Source of the DNA: Linderina pennispora
Taxonomy: Eukaryota; Kickxellomycota; Kickxellomycetes; Kickxellales; Kickxellaceae
DNA length: 64,000 nucleotides
Assembly (NCBI RefSeq): GCF_002104995.1
Contig: NW_024468258.1
Coordinates: 310,001-374,000 of the forward strand
Direction: 5' to 3'
Within the stretch, counting starts at the first letter, position 1, and each line of letters opens with the position of its first letter. Of the stretch, positions 53,478-62,421 are shown piece by piece. The notes beneath the pieces were generated by a model that saw only the letters and a program-made list of their open reading frames with translations, was not told the DNA's origin and did no database searches. A program made the position numbers and the translations under genes.

Positions 53478-53717
53478 ATGGGCCCATTCTACAAATTCTT
53501 CAACACTCGACTTGCTGAGCTAGATGAGGAAGAGAGAGAAAAGCTAGTCCAACTACTTAGCAAAAATTTCAATATGAGCAGAAAATTAACAGTATATATC
53601 AGAGCTTGGATCAGGAATGTTTCAGAAGATAGGGGTGTTAGTATTAAGCATGTGTTTGATGTATGCAACTACAGTTGTGCAGATATGGAGGTAATGGTTG
53701 CTAACTGCCCATTTTAA
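53478..53717 (+). CDS. Conserved 79-aa transposon protein, copy 1
   Basis: Starts MGPFYKFFNTRLAELDEEER and ends in CPF. An in-frame Met lies five codons upstream, but three other copies also measure 79 aa from the equivalent Met, so 53478 is chosen. Predicted mostly alpha-helical, with charged helix EEEREKLVQLL and a conserved WIRN block followed by the HVFDVCN block. No family recognised; a small DNA-binding or transposase-partner protein is a guess. The stop codon is 2 bp from the stop of convergent ORF2. Confidence 0.75.
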   Translation: MGPFYKFFNTRLAELDEEEREKLVQLLSKNFNMSRKLTVYIRAWIRNVSEDRGVSIKHVFDVCNYSCADMEVMVANCPF

Positions 53718-53719
53718 AA

Positions 53720-55365
53720 CTAGATCCTCTCAGTATGGATAATACGATTATGAATTCTAGTTACTTTAAGTACCACTTCTTGACTTGGTTCACCAATAAT
53801 AGAAGCAATATATTCTCCAAATGGACTACTTGCTTGTATTTTGATATGAGTGTGAGTACTGCTAACTACTTCATTGTGAATCATATAGATATCTAGATAA
53901 TAGAATAGCAACCCTCTAAAAGTATATAAGAAATAATGACTAACTAGGAACTCATCTCCAACATGAAGTATGTTATAAGCAACTTTATATCTAGCTGGCC
54001 TAAGATCAGTATTTTCTCTTATATATGTGGGTTCTAGATCATCAAGTTCAATGTTGCTAATATCAGCAATAAGATTATCTATTCCTAGGTCATCGGTATC
54101 CTCACTAATACTTGAGAGAGTTGAGAGACAAACTTTCTCTCTTGCTTGCTGAGCTGTTAACCAATCAATATGCATTCCACGATAGTTAACAAGTCCCATT
54201 TCAGCAAATGTGTGTTGTTGCCTTTCTCTTGAAACAACAGGCCAGAAAGAATTTTTCTGACTAGGAACAATAGTGATGTTTGTGATATCTCTTCTCAGAA
54301 CAACTTCAGATTCAAGAGGACCACTACTGGTAGCATATGTAAGAAGAAGAGTTGGGTGTCCCATTAAATGTAAGATTAGAAACAACAGTCATCATATCTT
54401 CATTCTCTTTCAACTTTTTAGCTATTCCTTGTTTCTTCTTAGTTATCCTATTGAACCAATGGCAGTAAGCAAGAGCATGTTCTTTATGAAAGTAAATACA
54501 CAATGTATGTTTGTTATGAATCTGATCAACTAGTGCCATCCATTGCTTTTCATAAGATGTTGCAAATGTCCTACAATCACTAAGAAACTCCAGTGTACTA
54601 GCAATTAAGTTTGTGTTCCATTCTACTTCTTTCAACTCAGGAGAGTGAACAGTAAGCTCAAGCCTCATTAATCCTTCATTCCTACAAGCAACAAGTGTTT
54701 CACCAAATTGCTGAGAAGTTGGCATTACTAGCTCTGATAGCTTAGAAGTAAGTTGATTGCGAACCTCACCACTTTCTAGAAGTTGAACAAATTTATTGTA
54801 CAACTTGTTCCTAATTCTTATTTCATCTTCATCAGTAAACCAGCTAATACAGTTTGCTCCAACTTTATCTTCATCATCAAGAATATCATTGCTACTGATT
54901 CCAGTTATCAAGAAGAAATTCCTTAATCACAGCCCTAGAAGATATGTTTAGACAATCCATTGTAATATCATAGTTTAGAAGAAATACATGTTCCTGATGC
55001 ATCCTAAGAAAGATATCAGTTAGTGCAGGATCAGCTATTGCAACATTTGGAGCAGATACTTTGTAAACAGAGACTTTACCATTTCTCACACTTACCATGC
55101 ACTTCATATACTTAAATCTGTATCCATCACCAAAAACTCTATGCAATCTATCAAAAGGAGTAATATTGTTAATCTGATCTATAAGAGCATATGATTCAGG
55201 TATCTCAACAACACATGAATCCATAAAGATATCAGAATGCTGAATAAATCCTTGCTGTTCAATGCCATTACTAGTATATCTTGCATCAGATATATCAGGC
55301 ATATTATCTCTATTCTTCAACTCAAGTCCCAAAAGGGAGTTAAGATGTACTCTTAAGGAGGCCAT
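53720..55365 (-). CDS. ORF2 of the three-gene element, copy 1, two frameshifts
   Basis: About 548 aa if read through. Family unknown. Blocks shared with copy 3: FDRLHRVFGDGY, MHQEHVFLLNYDITMDCLNI, KVGANCISWFT, LYNKFVQLLESGEVRNQLTS, EGLMRLELTVHSPELKEVEW, and MVTHTFAEMGLVNY-like C-terminal blocks (HTFAEMGLVNYRGMHIDW). Compared with copy 3 it has one extra base near 54903 (GATAACTGGAATC against GATAATGGAATT) and one extra G near 54360 (GGGACACCC against GGACACCC). Its start codon (55363-55365) lies inside the adjacent MITE end, giving MASLRVHL. The function is not known. Confidence 0.7.
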
Positions 55366-55753
55366 TCATAAATATAAAAGTTTAAAGAAACTAAATATCT
55401 GTTAACAGAATAACCAATTAACAAATAAGAAATCAATTACTAACAGTAGATAAATATTTTAAAAAACAGAATGTTTAGCAATGGCCAAAAAGATTCTAGC
55501 AACTAGATTAACAAACAAACAAAGATGCCAAATATGGTGCTTCTACGAAACCCCCTTCGGCATCCTGAAAAATTTCAGTTGATTTCTCGGGATGCAGCCT
55601 GTATCTCAGTAGAAGCATATTAATTGTGTATCAACTGAAATTTTTCAGGATGCCGAAGGGGGTTTCGTAGAAGCACCATATTTGGCATCTGAACAAGAAA
55701 ACAATAAAAATATTAATAATTATTAAATAGCTAACCATTTCTGACTGATCTCC
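55357..55753. mobile_element. MITE family A, copy 2 (397 bp)
   Basis: Near-identical to 51504-51900 and in the same orientation. Its GGAGGCCAT end abuts ORF2 copy 1 and supplies the ORF2 ATG on the minus strand. Hairpin core about 55530-55690. Right flank ACT. Confidence 0.88.
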
Positions 55754-55797
55754 ACTGAAACTTTTCTAAGATGCTGATGGCGGTTTGGGTGAAATTT

Positions 55798-57165
55798 TTA
55801 TTTCACTGAAATTGCCAATAGTTCCAGCATGCATAAATAGTTAATGGGCAGATAAGTATCTCTGCATAACCCCCTTATTGAAGATATTTCTATCATTGAG
55901 TAAAGTTTGTAAAAAATTCCTATTTTAAAAGTTACATATGACATATCAACATAAAAGTTCATTGACTCATCAATTTTAGCTTGAATCAGCCTATCTTGTA
56001 GTTCACTCATTGAAGCTTCTAACTCTACTTTTTGTGGTAAACTACTTCCAACTTCAGCATGTGTTGATCTCTCCTGGTTGTTGCTTGGGTAGTCAAAGTT
56101 AGATAGAACCCAAAGTGTGTGGTGATGTTCAACAGGAACTTTACTAGCTGCTAGGATCTTCTTCATATTGTAGAGTAAGCAACAGAGTTTAAACTGCACA
56201 TTGTACACAGTTGTATTTCTAATTCTCACAACTTCTCTATTTGAAAGTCTCTTAAATGTGTTACCTAGTTCTCCAAATGTGCTCTCAACCATTGATCTAA
56301 ATGACCCAAGTTTGCTATTATATTCTAACTCTGCTTCACTTAAGTTGGTTCCTCTTGGCTTTCTAACTGGTAAGCAAAAGTTATGCATTCCAAAATTCTC
56401 ATTCTCTTCTGCTTCTGTTAACTCCTCCAGAATACTTTGAGGATAGCCACCATCTAACACAACACAATCTACTGGAGAGATATATTTCAATAGTGACATG
56501 TTCTTAATCATCTTAGAGTCTGGGTGGTTTCTACATTCCTCAGTTGGTGAAACAAGGACAACCATTCCATTCAAATCAATGCAAACTTGTGTTCTATATC
56601 CTGACTTCTTCAACTTGAAGGAATAATGATTTGGTTTGTAAGCACCATTATGTAGTGCTCGTGAGTCATATCCATCTAACATAAGAGTAATATGCTTAAA
56701 CCCTTTAGGATTCTGAATCTTTGCTGAGATCACTCTTAGTTCTGGAGTGGAGAACATTGTGTGCAAGTAGTGTGAAAGCTTCTTATTCAACTCACTTAAC
56801 TCTGAGATATAGAACATATTATGAATCACTTGGTAGCTACTCTTAGGAATAAACCTCTCCATCTCATTGATTGATAGCCCAGCAACTAACTGGTACAAAA
56901 TTAAGAGTCCTTTCTCAACATTTCTATAAGGGCATGGATACTGCTTTCCACCAAATAGAACATTTAGGAAGAAGAACACAGGGATCATTCCAAGTTGCTT
57001 CACAAGTGTATCTTTGATGAGCTTTATTTCTTTCACTTCATGAGCTTCACTCCTATAGTACTTCTGTTGTTTATGTACTAACCAATCTTCATCAAGAAAT
57101 CTCCACTTTGTTGTGTAGAGCACATTCCACTCCTTCTCTCTTAATTCTTGTAATTGATTGTCCAT
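55798..57165 (-). CDS. DDE transposase, copy 2, 3' end altered by a MITE insertion
   Basis: Start taken at MDNQLQELREKEW (57165) to match the other copies; the open frame continues 14 codons upstream. Same catalytic blocks: HITLMLDGYDSRA, DCVVLDGGYPQS, FRSMVESTFGEL. About two-thirds of residues resemble copies 1 and 3, so it belongs to a diverged subfamily. After QAKIDESMNFYVDM the normal stop is lost and the frame runs into the family-B MITE end (boundary 55874) for about 25 more codons. The catalytic part is complete. Confidence 0.85.
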   Translation of the reverse strand: MDNQLQELREKEWNVLYTTKWRFLDEDWLVHKQQKYYRSEAHEVKEIKLIKDTLVKQLGMIPVFFFLNVLFGGKQYPCPYRNVEKGLLILYQLVAGLSINEMERFIPKSSYQVIHNMFYISELSELNKKLSHYLHTMFSTPELRVISAKIQNPKGFKHITLMLDGYDSRALHNGAYKPNHYSFKLKKSGYRTQVCIDLNGMVVLVSPTEECRNHPDSKMIKNMSLLKYISPVDCVVLDGGYPQSILEELTEAEENENFGMHNFCLPVRKPRGTNLSEAELEYNSKLGSFRSMVESTFGELGNTFKRLSNREVVRIRNTTVYNVQFKLCCLLYNMKKILAASKVPVEHHHTLWVLSNFDYPSNNQERSTHAEVGSSLPQKVELEASMSELQDRLIQAKIDESMNFYVDMSYVTFKIGIFYKLYSMIEISSIRGLCRDTYLPINYLCMLELLAISVK

Positions 57166-57216
57166 CTGTGTGAGGTAGTCATAAATAAAAATTTCAACTT
57201 TTATCAATTTTAGAAA

Positions 57217-57456
57217 ATGGGATCATTCCAGAACTTCTTCAAGCAACATTTAGCTGAGATGTGTGAGGAAGAAAGAGATATGCTTACTCTGCTACTTATT
57301 CATGACTTTGATATGAGTGATGACCTAGCAATACAAGTGCGTAATTGGATCCAACATATTGCTACTGATTATGAGGTAAGGGTTGAACATGTGTATGATG
57401 TTTGTCAAACTTTCCATAGAGATATGGAGAGAATGGTTGCTTATGTTATGTTTTAA
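57217..57456 (+). CDS. Conserved 79-aa transposon protein, copy 2
   Basis: MGSFQNFFKQHLAEMCEEER to the end YVMF, 79 aa. Diverges from transposase copy 2 by 51 bp. Clearly related to copy 1 by the EER, MS, WIQH and HVYDVCQ positions, and closer to copy 4. Family unknown. Confidence 0.75.
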   Translation: MGSFQNFFKQHLAEMCEEERDMLTLLLIHDFDMSDDLAIQVRNWIQHIATDYEVRVEHVYDVCQTFHRDMERMVAYVMF

Positions 57457-57539
57457 AATGGCTGCTATTCAACTGTGATTGTTCTATATCCCACACTTAT
57501 AACTCTCAGATATGTTTGTTGCTTTCTTTCTCCTAACTG

Positions 57540-58012
57540 TTAAGAAATTGCTTTTCCAATAGAACTGTCAGCTGGTGTCCTGATAAGAGTTGGCTGTTTA
57601 TCTCTCCCTTTAATATGAATATCAACATAGAAGTATGAATGTCCTCTGAAAGTATAGAGTGCATAATGTGTAACTGTAAATTCATTACCTAACTGAAGAA
57701 CATTGTAAGCAACTCTATACAATGATGGTTTCAGATCTGTATTCTTTTTGATAAATATATGTCTAGTTTCATCTAGTGTGATGCCTTCAATTGCAGTTAT
57801 TAGTGGATTGATATTTTGCTCATCTGCAGAATATTCAACCTCTGACATTTCTGATAGACATATTTTGCTCTTTGCTTGCTTGCTATCTATCCAACCAATA
57901 TGCATTCCTTTGTAGTTAACTAATCCCATCTCTTCAAAAGTATGATACTGCTTAGTTGTAGGATAAGTTGACCAGAAGGAGTTTCTCTTACTTGGAACAA
58001 TAGTTATATTCT
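57540..58012 (-). pseudogene. ORF2, copy 2, 5' end lost at a MITE
   Basis: The C-terminal ~157 residues are preserved (NITIVPSKRNSFWST, YHTFEEMGLVNYKGMHIGW, LYRVAYNVLQLGNEF). At 58013 the frame enters MITE family C, and the N-terminal ~390 residues of the protein are absent. The gap to the 79-aa gene is wider here (83 bp) than in copies 1 and 3. Confidence 0.8.
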
Positions 58013-58304
58013 GGAGGTCATTCACAATCACTAAACTAAGTAAAAAATAATTTGAAGTTGTAAAACTTTTTGTTCTTTTGTTTTTTTTGAACTTCTCCGA
58101 AACCCCCTTCGTCATCCTGAAAAATTTCAGTTGATACACAATTAATATGCTTCTACTGAGATACAGGCTGGGTCACAAGAAATCAACTGAAATTTTTCAG
58201 GATGCCAAGGGGGTTTCGGAGAAGTTCAAAAAAAAACAGAAGAACAAAAAGTTTTACAACTTCTAATTATTTTTTACTTAGTTTAGTGATTGTGAATGAC
58301 CTCC
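58013..58304. mobile_element. MITE family C, 292-bp near-perfect palindrome
   Basis: Starts GGAGGTCATTCACAATCACT and ends with its exact inverse. Terminal inverted repeats extend more than 100 bp each side, and the arms contain the common core (CCGAAACCCCCTTCGTCATC). The flanks belong to different sequences (ORF2 copy 2 left, a family-A end right), so it sits at a rearrangement point. Confidence 0.85.
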
Positions 58305-58344
58305 ATTAAGTTTCTTTAAACTTTCTTATTTGTGAATGGCCTCC
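58305..58344. mobile_element. Terminal fragment of MITE family A (inverted)
   Basis: GTTTCTTTAAACTTTCTTAT then TGTGAATGGCCTCC: the inverted end of a family-A element. It abuts the ORF2 copy 3 start, exactly as MITE copy 2 does for ORF2 copy 1, and supplies ATG at 58336. Confidence 0.75.
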
Positions 58345-60443
58345 TTAAGAGTACATCTTAACTCCCTTTTGGGACTTGAGTTGAAGAATAGAGATAATAT
58401 GCCTGATATATCTTATGCAAGATATAGGGGGTCATTCCTGGACTTGTAAATTTTAGATATTTGCAATTTACTTAGTTAGATATTTGATTAATCGTTTTCA
58501 GAACAGTTTTTTGCTACTAACTATTTTTATCATGGTTAATATTAATTATTGTGTCCAGAATGTTTCTGTGCTTATAATTGATTTTAAAAATACAAATATT
58601 TTTTTTGCCATTTCACCCAAACTGCCATCGGCATCTTGGAAAAGTTTCAGTGAACATAATTTCCTTGTGGTTGCTTAGCCACATCTATTGAGATATTGAC
58701 TTTTATTGCCCAATGATAATTAACCCCAAATATGCAAAGTTTTTCTTTCTGGTTGAAATTATGTTCACTGAAACTTTTCCAAGATGCCGATGGCGGTTTG
58801 GGTGAAATTTTTATTTCACTGAAATTGCCAATAGTTTCAATATGCACAAATAATTGCTGTGCAGATAACTATCTCTGAATGACCTCCATACTAGTAATGG
58901 CATTGAACAGCAAGGATTTGTTCAGCAATCTGATATCTTTATGGATTCATGTGTTGTTGAGATTCCTGACTCATATACTCTAATGGATCAACTTCACAAT
59001 ATTACTCCTTTTGATAGATTGCATAGAGTATTTGGTGATGGTTATAGTTTTAAATACATAAGATGCAGCACAAGTGTGACAAATGGTAATGTCTCTGTGT
59101 ATAAAGTATCTGCTCCAAATGTTGCAATAGCTGATCCTGCACTAACTGATATCTTTCTTAGGATGCATCAAGAACATGTATTTCTTCAAAACTATGATAT
59201 TACAATGGATTGTCTAAATATTTCTTCTAGAGCTATTGTTAAGGAATTTCTACTTGATAATGGAATTAGTAGCAAAGATATTCTTGATGATGAAAATAAA
59301 GTTGGAGCAAACTGTATTAGCTGGTTTACTGAAGAAGATGAGATAAGAATAAGGAACAAGTTGTATAATAAATTTGTTCAACTCTTAGAAAGTGGTGAAG
59401 TTCGCAATCAACTTACTTCTAAGCTATCAGAGCTAGTGATGCCAACTTCTCAACAGTTTGGTGAAACACTTGTTGCTTGTAGGAATGAAGGATTAATGAG
59501 ACTTGAGCTTACTGTTCACTCTCCTGAGTTGAAGGAAGTAGAATGGAACACAAACTTAATTGTTAATACTCTTGAGTTTCTTCATAACTGCAGGACATTT
59601 GCAACATCTTATGAAAAGCAATGGATGGCACTAGTTGATCAGATTCATAACAAACATATGTTGTGTATTTACTTCCATAAAGAACATTCTCTTGGTTACT
59701 GCCATTGGTTCAATAAAACAACTAAGAAGAAACAAGGAATAGCTAAAAAGTTGAAAAAGAATGAGGATATGATGACTGTTGTTTCTAATCTTACATTCAA
59801 TGGACACCCAACTGTTCTTCTTACATATGCTACTAGTAGTGGTCCTCTTGAATCTGAAGTTGTTCTAAGAAGAGATAGTACAAACATCACTATTGTTCCT
59901 AGTCAGAGAAACTCCTTCTGGCCAGTTGCTTCAAGAGAAAGACAACAACATACATTTGCTGAAATGGGACTTATTAACTATCGTGGAATACATATTGATT
60001 TGTTAGCAGCTCAGCAAGCAAGAGAGAAAGTTAGGCTTTCAACTCTCTCAATTGTTAGTGATAATACTGATGGTTTAGGAATAGATGACCTTCTTGCAGA
60101 TATTAGCAATATTGAACTTGATGATCTAGAACCTACATATTTAAGAGAAAATACTGATCTCAAGCCAGCTAGATATAAAGTTGCTTACAACATACTTCAT
60201 GTTGGTGATGAGTTCTTAGTTAGTTATTACTTCCTATATACTTTTAGAGGATTACCTTTCTACTATCTAGATATTTCTATGATTCACAATGAAATAGTTA
60301 GTAGCACTCATACACTTATCAAAGTACTGGCAAGTAGTCTATTTGGTGAATGTATTGCTTCTGTTATTGGCCAACCAAATCAAGAAGTGGTGCTTAAAGT
60401 AACTAGAATTCAAAATCGTATTATCCTTACTGAGAGGATCTAG
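58336..60443 (+). CDS. ORF2, copy 3, interrupted near its 5' end by a 461-bp MITE
   Basis: The first 30 codons (58336-58426, MASLRVHLNSLLGLELKNRD) are separated by MITE B (58427-58887) from the rest, which continues at TSNGIEQQGF and is open to 60443. An internal Met at 58941 heads a 500-aa uninterrupted frame. The body has no frameshift, so this is the best reference for the protein. Visible: an N-terminal block FDRLHRVFGDGY, a central helical region with KLYNKFVQLLESGEVRNQL, and a C-terminal beta-rich-looking block (VAYNILHVGDEFLVSYYFLY). No catalytic motif could be named. The stop is 2 bp from the convergent 79-aa gene. Confidence 0.75.
58427..58887. mobile_element. MITE family B, intact copy (461 bp) with ATA duplication
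   Basis: Starts GGGGGTCATTCCTGGACTTG and ends GAATGACCTCC. Flanked by ATA at 58424-58426 and 58888-58890. The uninterrupted ORF2 copy 1 (about 55266-55280) shows a single ATA at the matching place. Internal inverted arms lie at about 58603-58665 and 58745-58810 (CACCCAAACTGCCATCGGCA and inverse). Confidence 0.88.
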
Positions 60444-60445
60444 TT

Positions 60446-60685
60446 TTAAAATGGGCAGTTGGCAACCATTACTTCCATATCTGCACAACTGTAGTTGCAT
60501 ACATCAAACACATACTTAATACTAACACCCCTATCTTCTGAAACATTCTTAATCCATGCTCTGATATACACTGTTAATTTTCTGCTCATATTGAAATTTC
60601 TGCTAAGTAGTTGGACTAGCTTTTCTCTCTCTTCCTCATCTAGCTCAGAAAGTTGAGTGTTGAAGAACTTATAGAATGGGCCCAT
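60446..60685 (-). CDS. Conserved 79-aa transposon protein, copy 3
   Basis: MGPFYKFFNTQLSELDEEER to NCPF, 79 aa, nearly identical to copy 1. Start chosen by agreement of length across four copies. 43 bp from the divergent transposase ATG. Confidence 0.75.
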   Translation of the reverse strand: MGPFYKFFNTQLSELDEEEREKLVQLLSRNFNMSRKLTVYIRAWIKNVSEDRGVSIKYVFDVCNYSCADMEVMVANCPF

Positions 60686-60728
60686 TATAATAAATGACAA
60701 CTTTTAAATTTATTAGTACATTGCACAG
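60686..60728. promoter_or_regulatory. 43-bp bidirectional start region of the element (copy 3)
   Basis: The only sequence between two divergent ATGs. It contains TTTTAAATTTAT, present also in copy 1 (53435-53477) as ATAAATTTAAAAG. It must hold transcription or leader signals for both genes unless transcription starts inside the opposite coding region. Confidence 0.45.
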
Positions 60729-61955
60729 ATGAATCATCAATTACAAGAACTCAGAGAAAAGGAATATCATAAGCTCTACACAAATAAGTGGAAATTTCTG
60801 AATGATGACTGGGTAGTTCTTAAGCATACAAAATATCACAGAAGTGAAGTTCGTGAAGTAAGAGAAATCAAACTTATAAAAGATACACTTCTTAAACATC
60901 TAGGGATGATTCCTGTTTTCTTCTTTCTGAATGTTTTGTTTGGCTGCACTCATTATCCATGTCCTTACAGAAGTATAGAAAAAGGATTGCTTATCTTATA
61001 CCAACTTGTAGAAGGATTGTCAATCAATGAAATGGAAAGATTCCTTCCAAGAAGCAGCTATCAAGTTATTCATAATATGTTCTACATTTCTGAAATGCAA
61101 GATTTGAATAAGCTAATATTCTATCTGCAAACAATGTTTTCTACTCCAGAGCTACGACTACTTGCAGCAAAGATGCAGAATCCTCATGGGTTTAAACATG
61201 TAACACTAATGTTAGATGGCCATGACTCAAGAGCTCTACACAATGGTGCATACAAACCAGGACTTTATTCCTTTAAGTTGAAGAAATCAGGATATCGTAC
61301 ACAAGTTTGCATTGATATAAATGGAATGGTTCTACTTGTTTCACCAACAGAAGACTGTAGAGATAATCCAGATTCAAGAATGATTAAAAACATGGGATTA
61401 TTAAAGAGGATATCCCCTATAGATTGTATTGTGCTTGATGGTGGCTATCCACAGAGTGTTCTTCAAGAGATGACAGAAGAAGAAGAGCAGGAGGACTTTG
61501 GAATGCATAACTTTTGTTTACCAATTAGAAAGCAGAGAGGGGTAAACTTACTAGAAGCAGAAGTAGAGTATAATTCCCATCTTGGATCATTCCGTTCTAT
61601 GGTAGAAAACACATTTGGAGAACTAGGAACAACATTCAAAAGGTTGTCAAATAAGGAGATTGTTCGAGTAAAGAATAAGAATGTTTACAATGTGCAAATG
61701 AAACTGTGCTGTGTATTATATAATATGAAGAAAATACTAGCAAATAGTGATGTGCAAGTAGAACATCATCATACTCTCTGGGTTATGACAAACTTTGACT
61801 ATCCTGAATCACACAATGAAAGATCAACACAAATGGAACCAACATATACTTTACCTCAAAAGGTTGAGTTTGAAGCATCAATGGTTGAACTACAAAGTAG
61901 ATTTCTACAATCTAAAATTGATGACAACTATGACTGCTTTGTAGATATGGGGTAA
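60729..61955 (+). CDS. DDE transposase, copy 3
   Basis: 408 aa, intact. Asp163 in LMLDGHDSRA, Asp237 in IVLDGGYPQS and Glu293 in SMVENTFGEL form a D-73-D-55-E arrangement. The N-terminal helix-turn-helix-like block GLSINEMERFLPRSSYQVIH lies at about 97-116. About 90 percent similar by eye to copy 1, with one codon missing (DLNKLIFY against DLNKKLTYY). The pair of intact transposases implies recent or present activity. Confidence 0.88.
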   Translation: MNHQLQELREKEYHKLYTNKWKFLNDDWVVLKHTKYHRSEVREVREIKLIKDTLLKHLGMIPVFFFLNVLFGCTHYPCPYRSIEKGLLILYQLVEGLSINEMERFLPRSSYQVIHNMFYISEMQDLNKLIFYLQTMFSTPELRLLAAKMQNPHGFKHVTLMLDGHDSRALHNGAYKPGLYSFKLKKSGYRTQVCIDINGMVLLVSPTEDCRDNPDSRMIKNMGLLKRISPIDCIVLDGGYPQSVLQEMTEEEEQEDFGMHNFCLPIRKQRGVNLLEAEVEYNSHLGSFRSMVENTFGELGTTFKRLSNKEIVRVKNKNVYNVQMKLCCVLYNMKKILANSDVQVEHHHTLWVMTNFDYPESHNERSTQMEPTYTLPQKVEFEASMVELQSRFLQSKIDDNYDCFVDMG

Positions 61956-62019
61956 CAACAGATATGATGCTAGCTACTTGATTTTAAAATAGATAGTTCT
62001 TATCAATATTGTTCAATAT

Positions 62020-62181
62020 GGAGGGTATTCACAACTGCTAAATTTAGTAAAAGATAGTTAGAACTTTTAAAACTTTATTATCTAATGCACATTCTACTCC
62101 TTCTCTTGTAATTCTTATAATTGATTATTCATGGGTAGTAAGATAAGATACATAACTCTGGTTCATTATCAATTTTAGAAA
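62020..62181. mobile_element. MITE-type end and transposase relic of copy 4
   Basis: GGAGGGTATTCACAACTGCT at 62020 resembles the family-C end. About 62095-62132 reads, on the minus strand, as the first codons of the transposase (MNNQL then a stop), after which the gene is missing. So copy 4 kept only the transposase start. Confidence 0.6.
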
Positions 62182-62421
62182 ATGCCATCATTCTATAACT
62201 TCCTTAAGAAACATATAGCTGATCTGAGTACTGAAGAAAGAGATATGCTAACTTTAGTGCTTATCCATGACTTTAACATGAGTGCTGGCTTAGCATTCCA
62301 AGTGCATAATTGGATCCAACTTAGTGGAACTTTTTATGAGATAAAGGTTGAACATATATATGAAGTGTGTCAAAATTCCCATAGATATAAGGAGTGGATG
62401 GTAGTATATAATATGTTTTAA
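62182..62421 (+). CDS. Conserved 79-aa transposon protein, copy 4
   Basis: MPSFYNFLKKHIADLSTEER to VYNMF, again exactly 79 aa and open, although its neighbours in this copy are wrecked. Closest to copy 2 (RDMLTLVLIHDFNMS). Confidence 0.7.
   Translation: MPSFYNFLKKHIADLSTEERDMLTLVLIHDFNMSAGLAFQVHNWIQLSGTFYEIKVEHIYEVCQNSHRYKEWMVVYNMF

Larger units (their letters stand above)
51504..55753. mobile_element. Composite unit: MITE A, three-gene core copy 1, MITE A
   Basis: Two 397-bp family-A MITEs in the same orientation (51504-51900 and 55357-55753) bracket transposase, 79-aa gene and ORF2. The outer flanks are ACT at 51501-51503 and ACT at 55754-55756. The uninterrupted site in the other family-B copy has a single ACT at 58767-58769. 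So the whole 4250 bp appears to have inserted as one unit with a 3-bp duplication. The alternative is a MITE insertion followed by recombination with a core-carrying MITE. Confidence 0.7.
51161..55874. mobile_element. MITE family B, split by the composite insertion
   Basis: The left part 51161-51503 begins GGGGGTCATTC. The right part 55754-55874 ends CATAACCCCC. Removing the 4250-bp insert and one ACT copy leaves 461 bp, exactly the length of the intact family-B copy at 58427-58887. The outer flanks (TCT and TTA) do not match as a target duplication. Relative to the other copy, the loop between its internal inverted arms is in the opposite orientation. Confidence 0.8.

Noticed and set aside
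51504-55753. LTR retrotransposon with two 397-bp long terminal repeats
   Set aside because: The direct repeats themselves have inverted ends and also occur alone with 3-bp duplications, they do not start TG/end CA, and the interior encodes a DDE transposase rather than reverse transcriptase.
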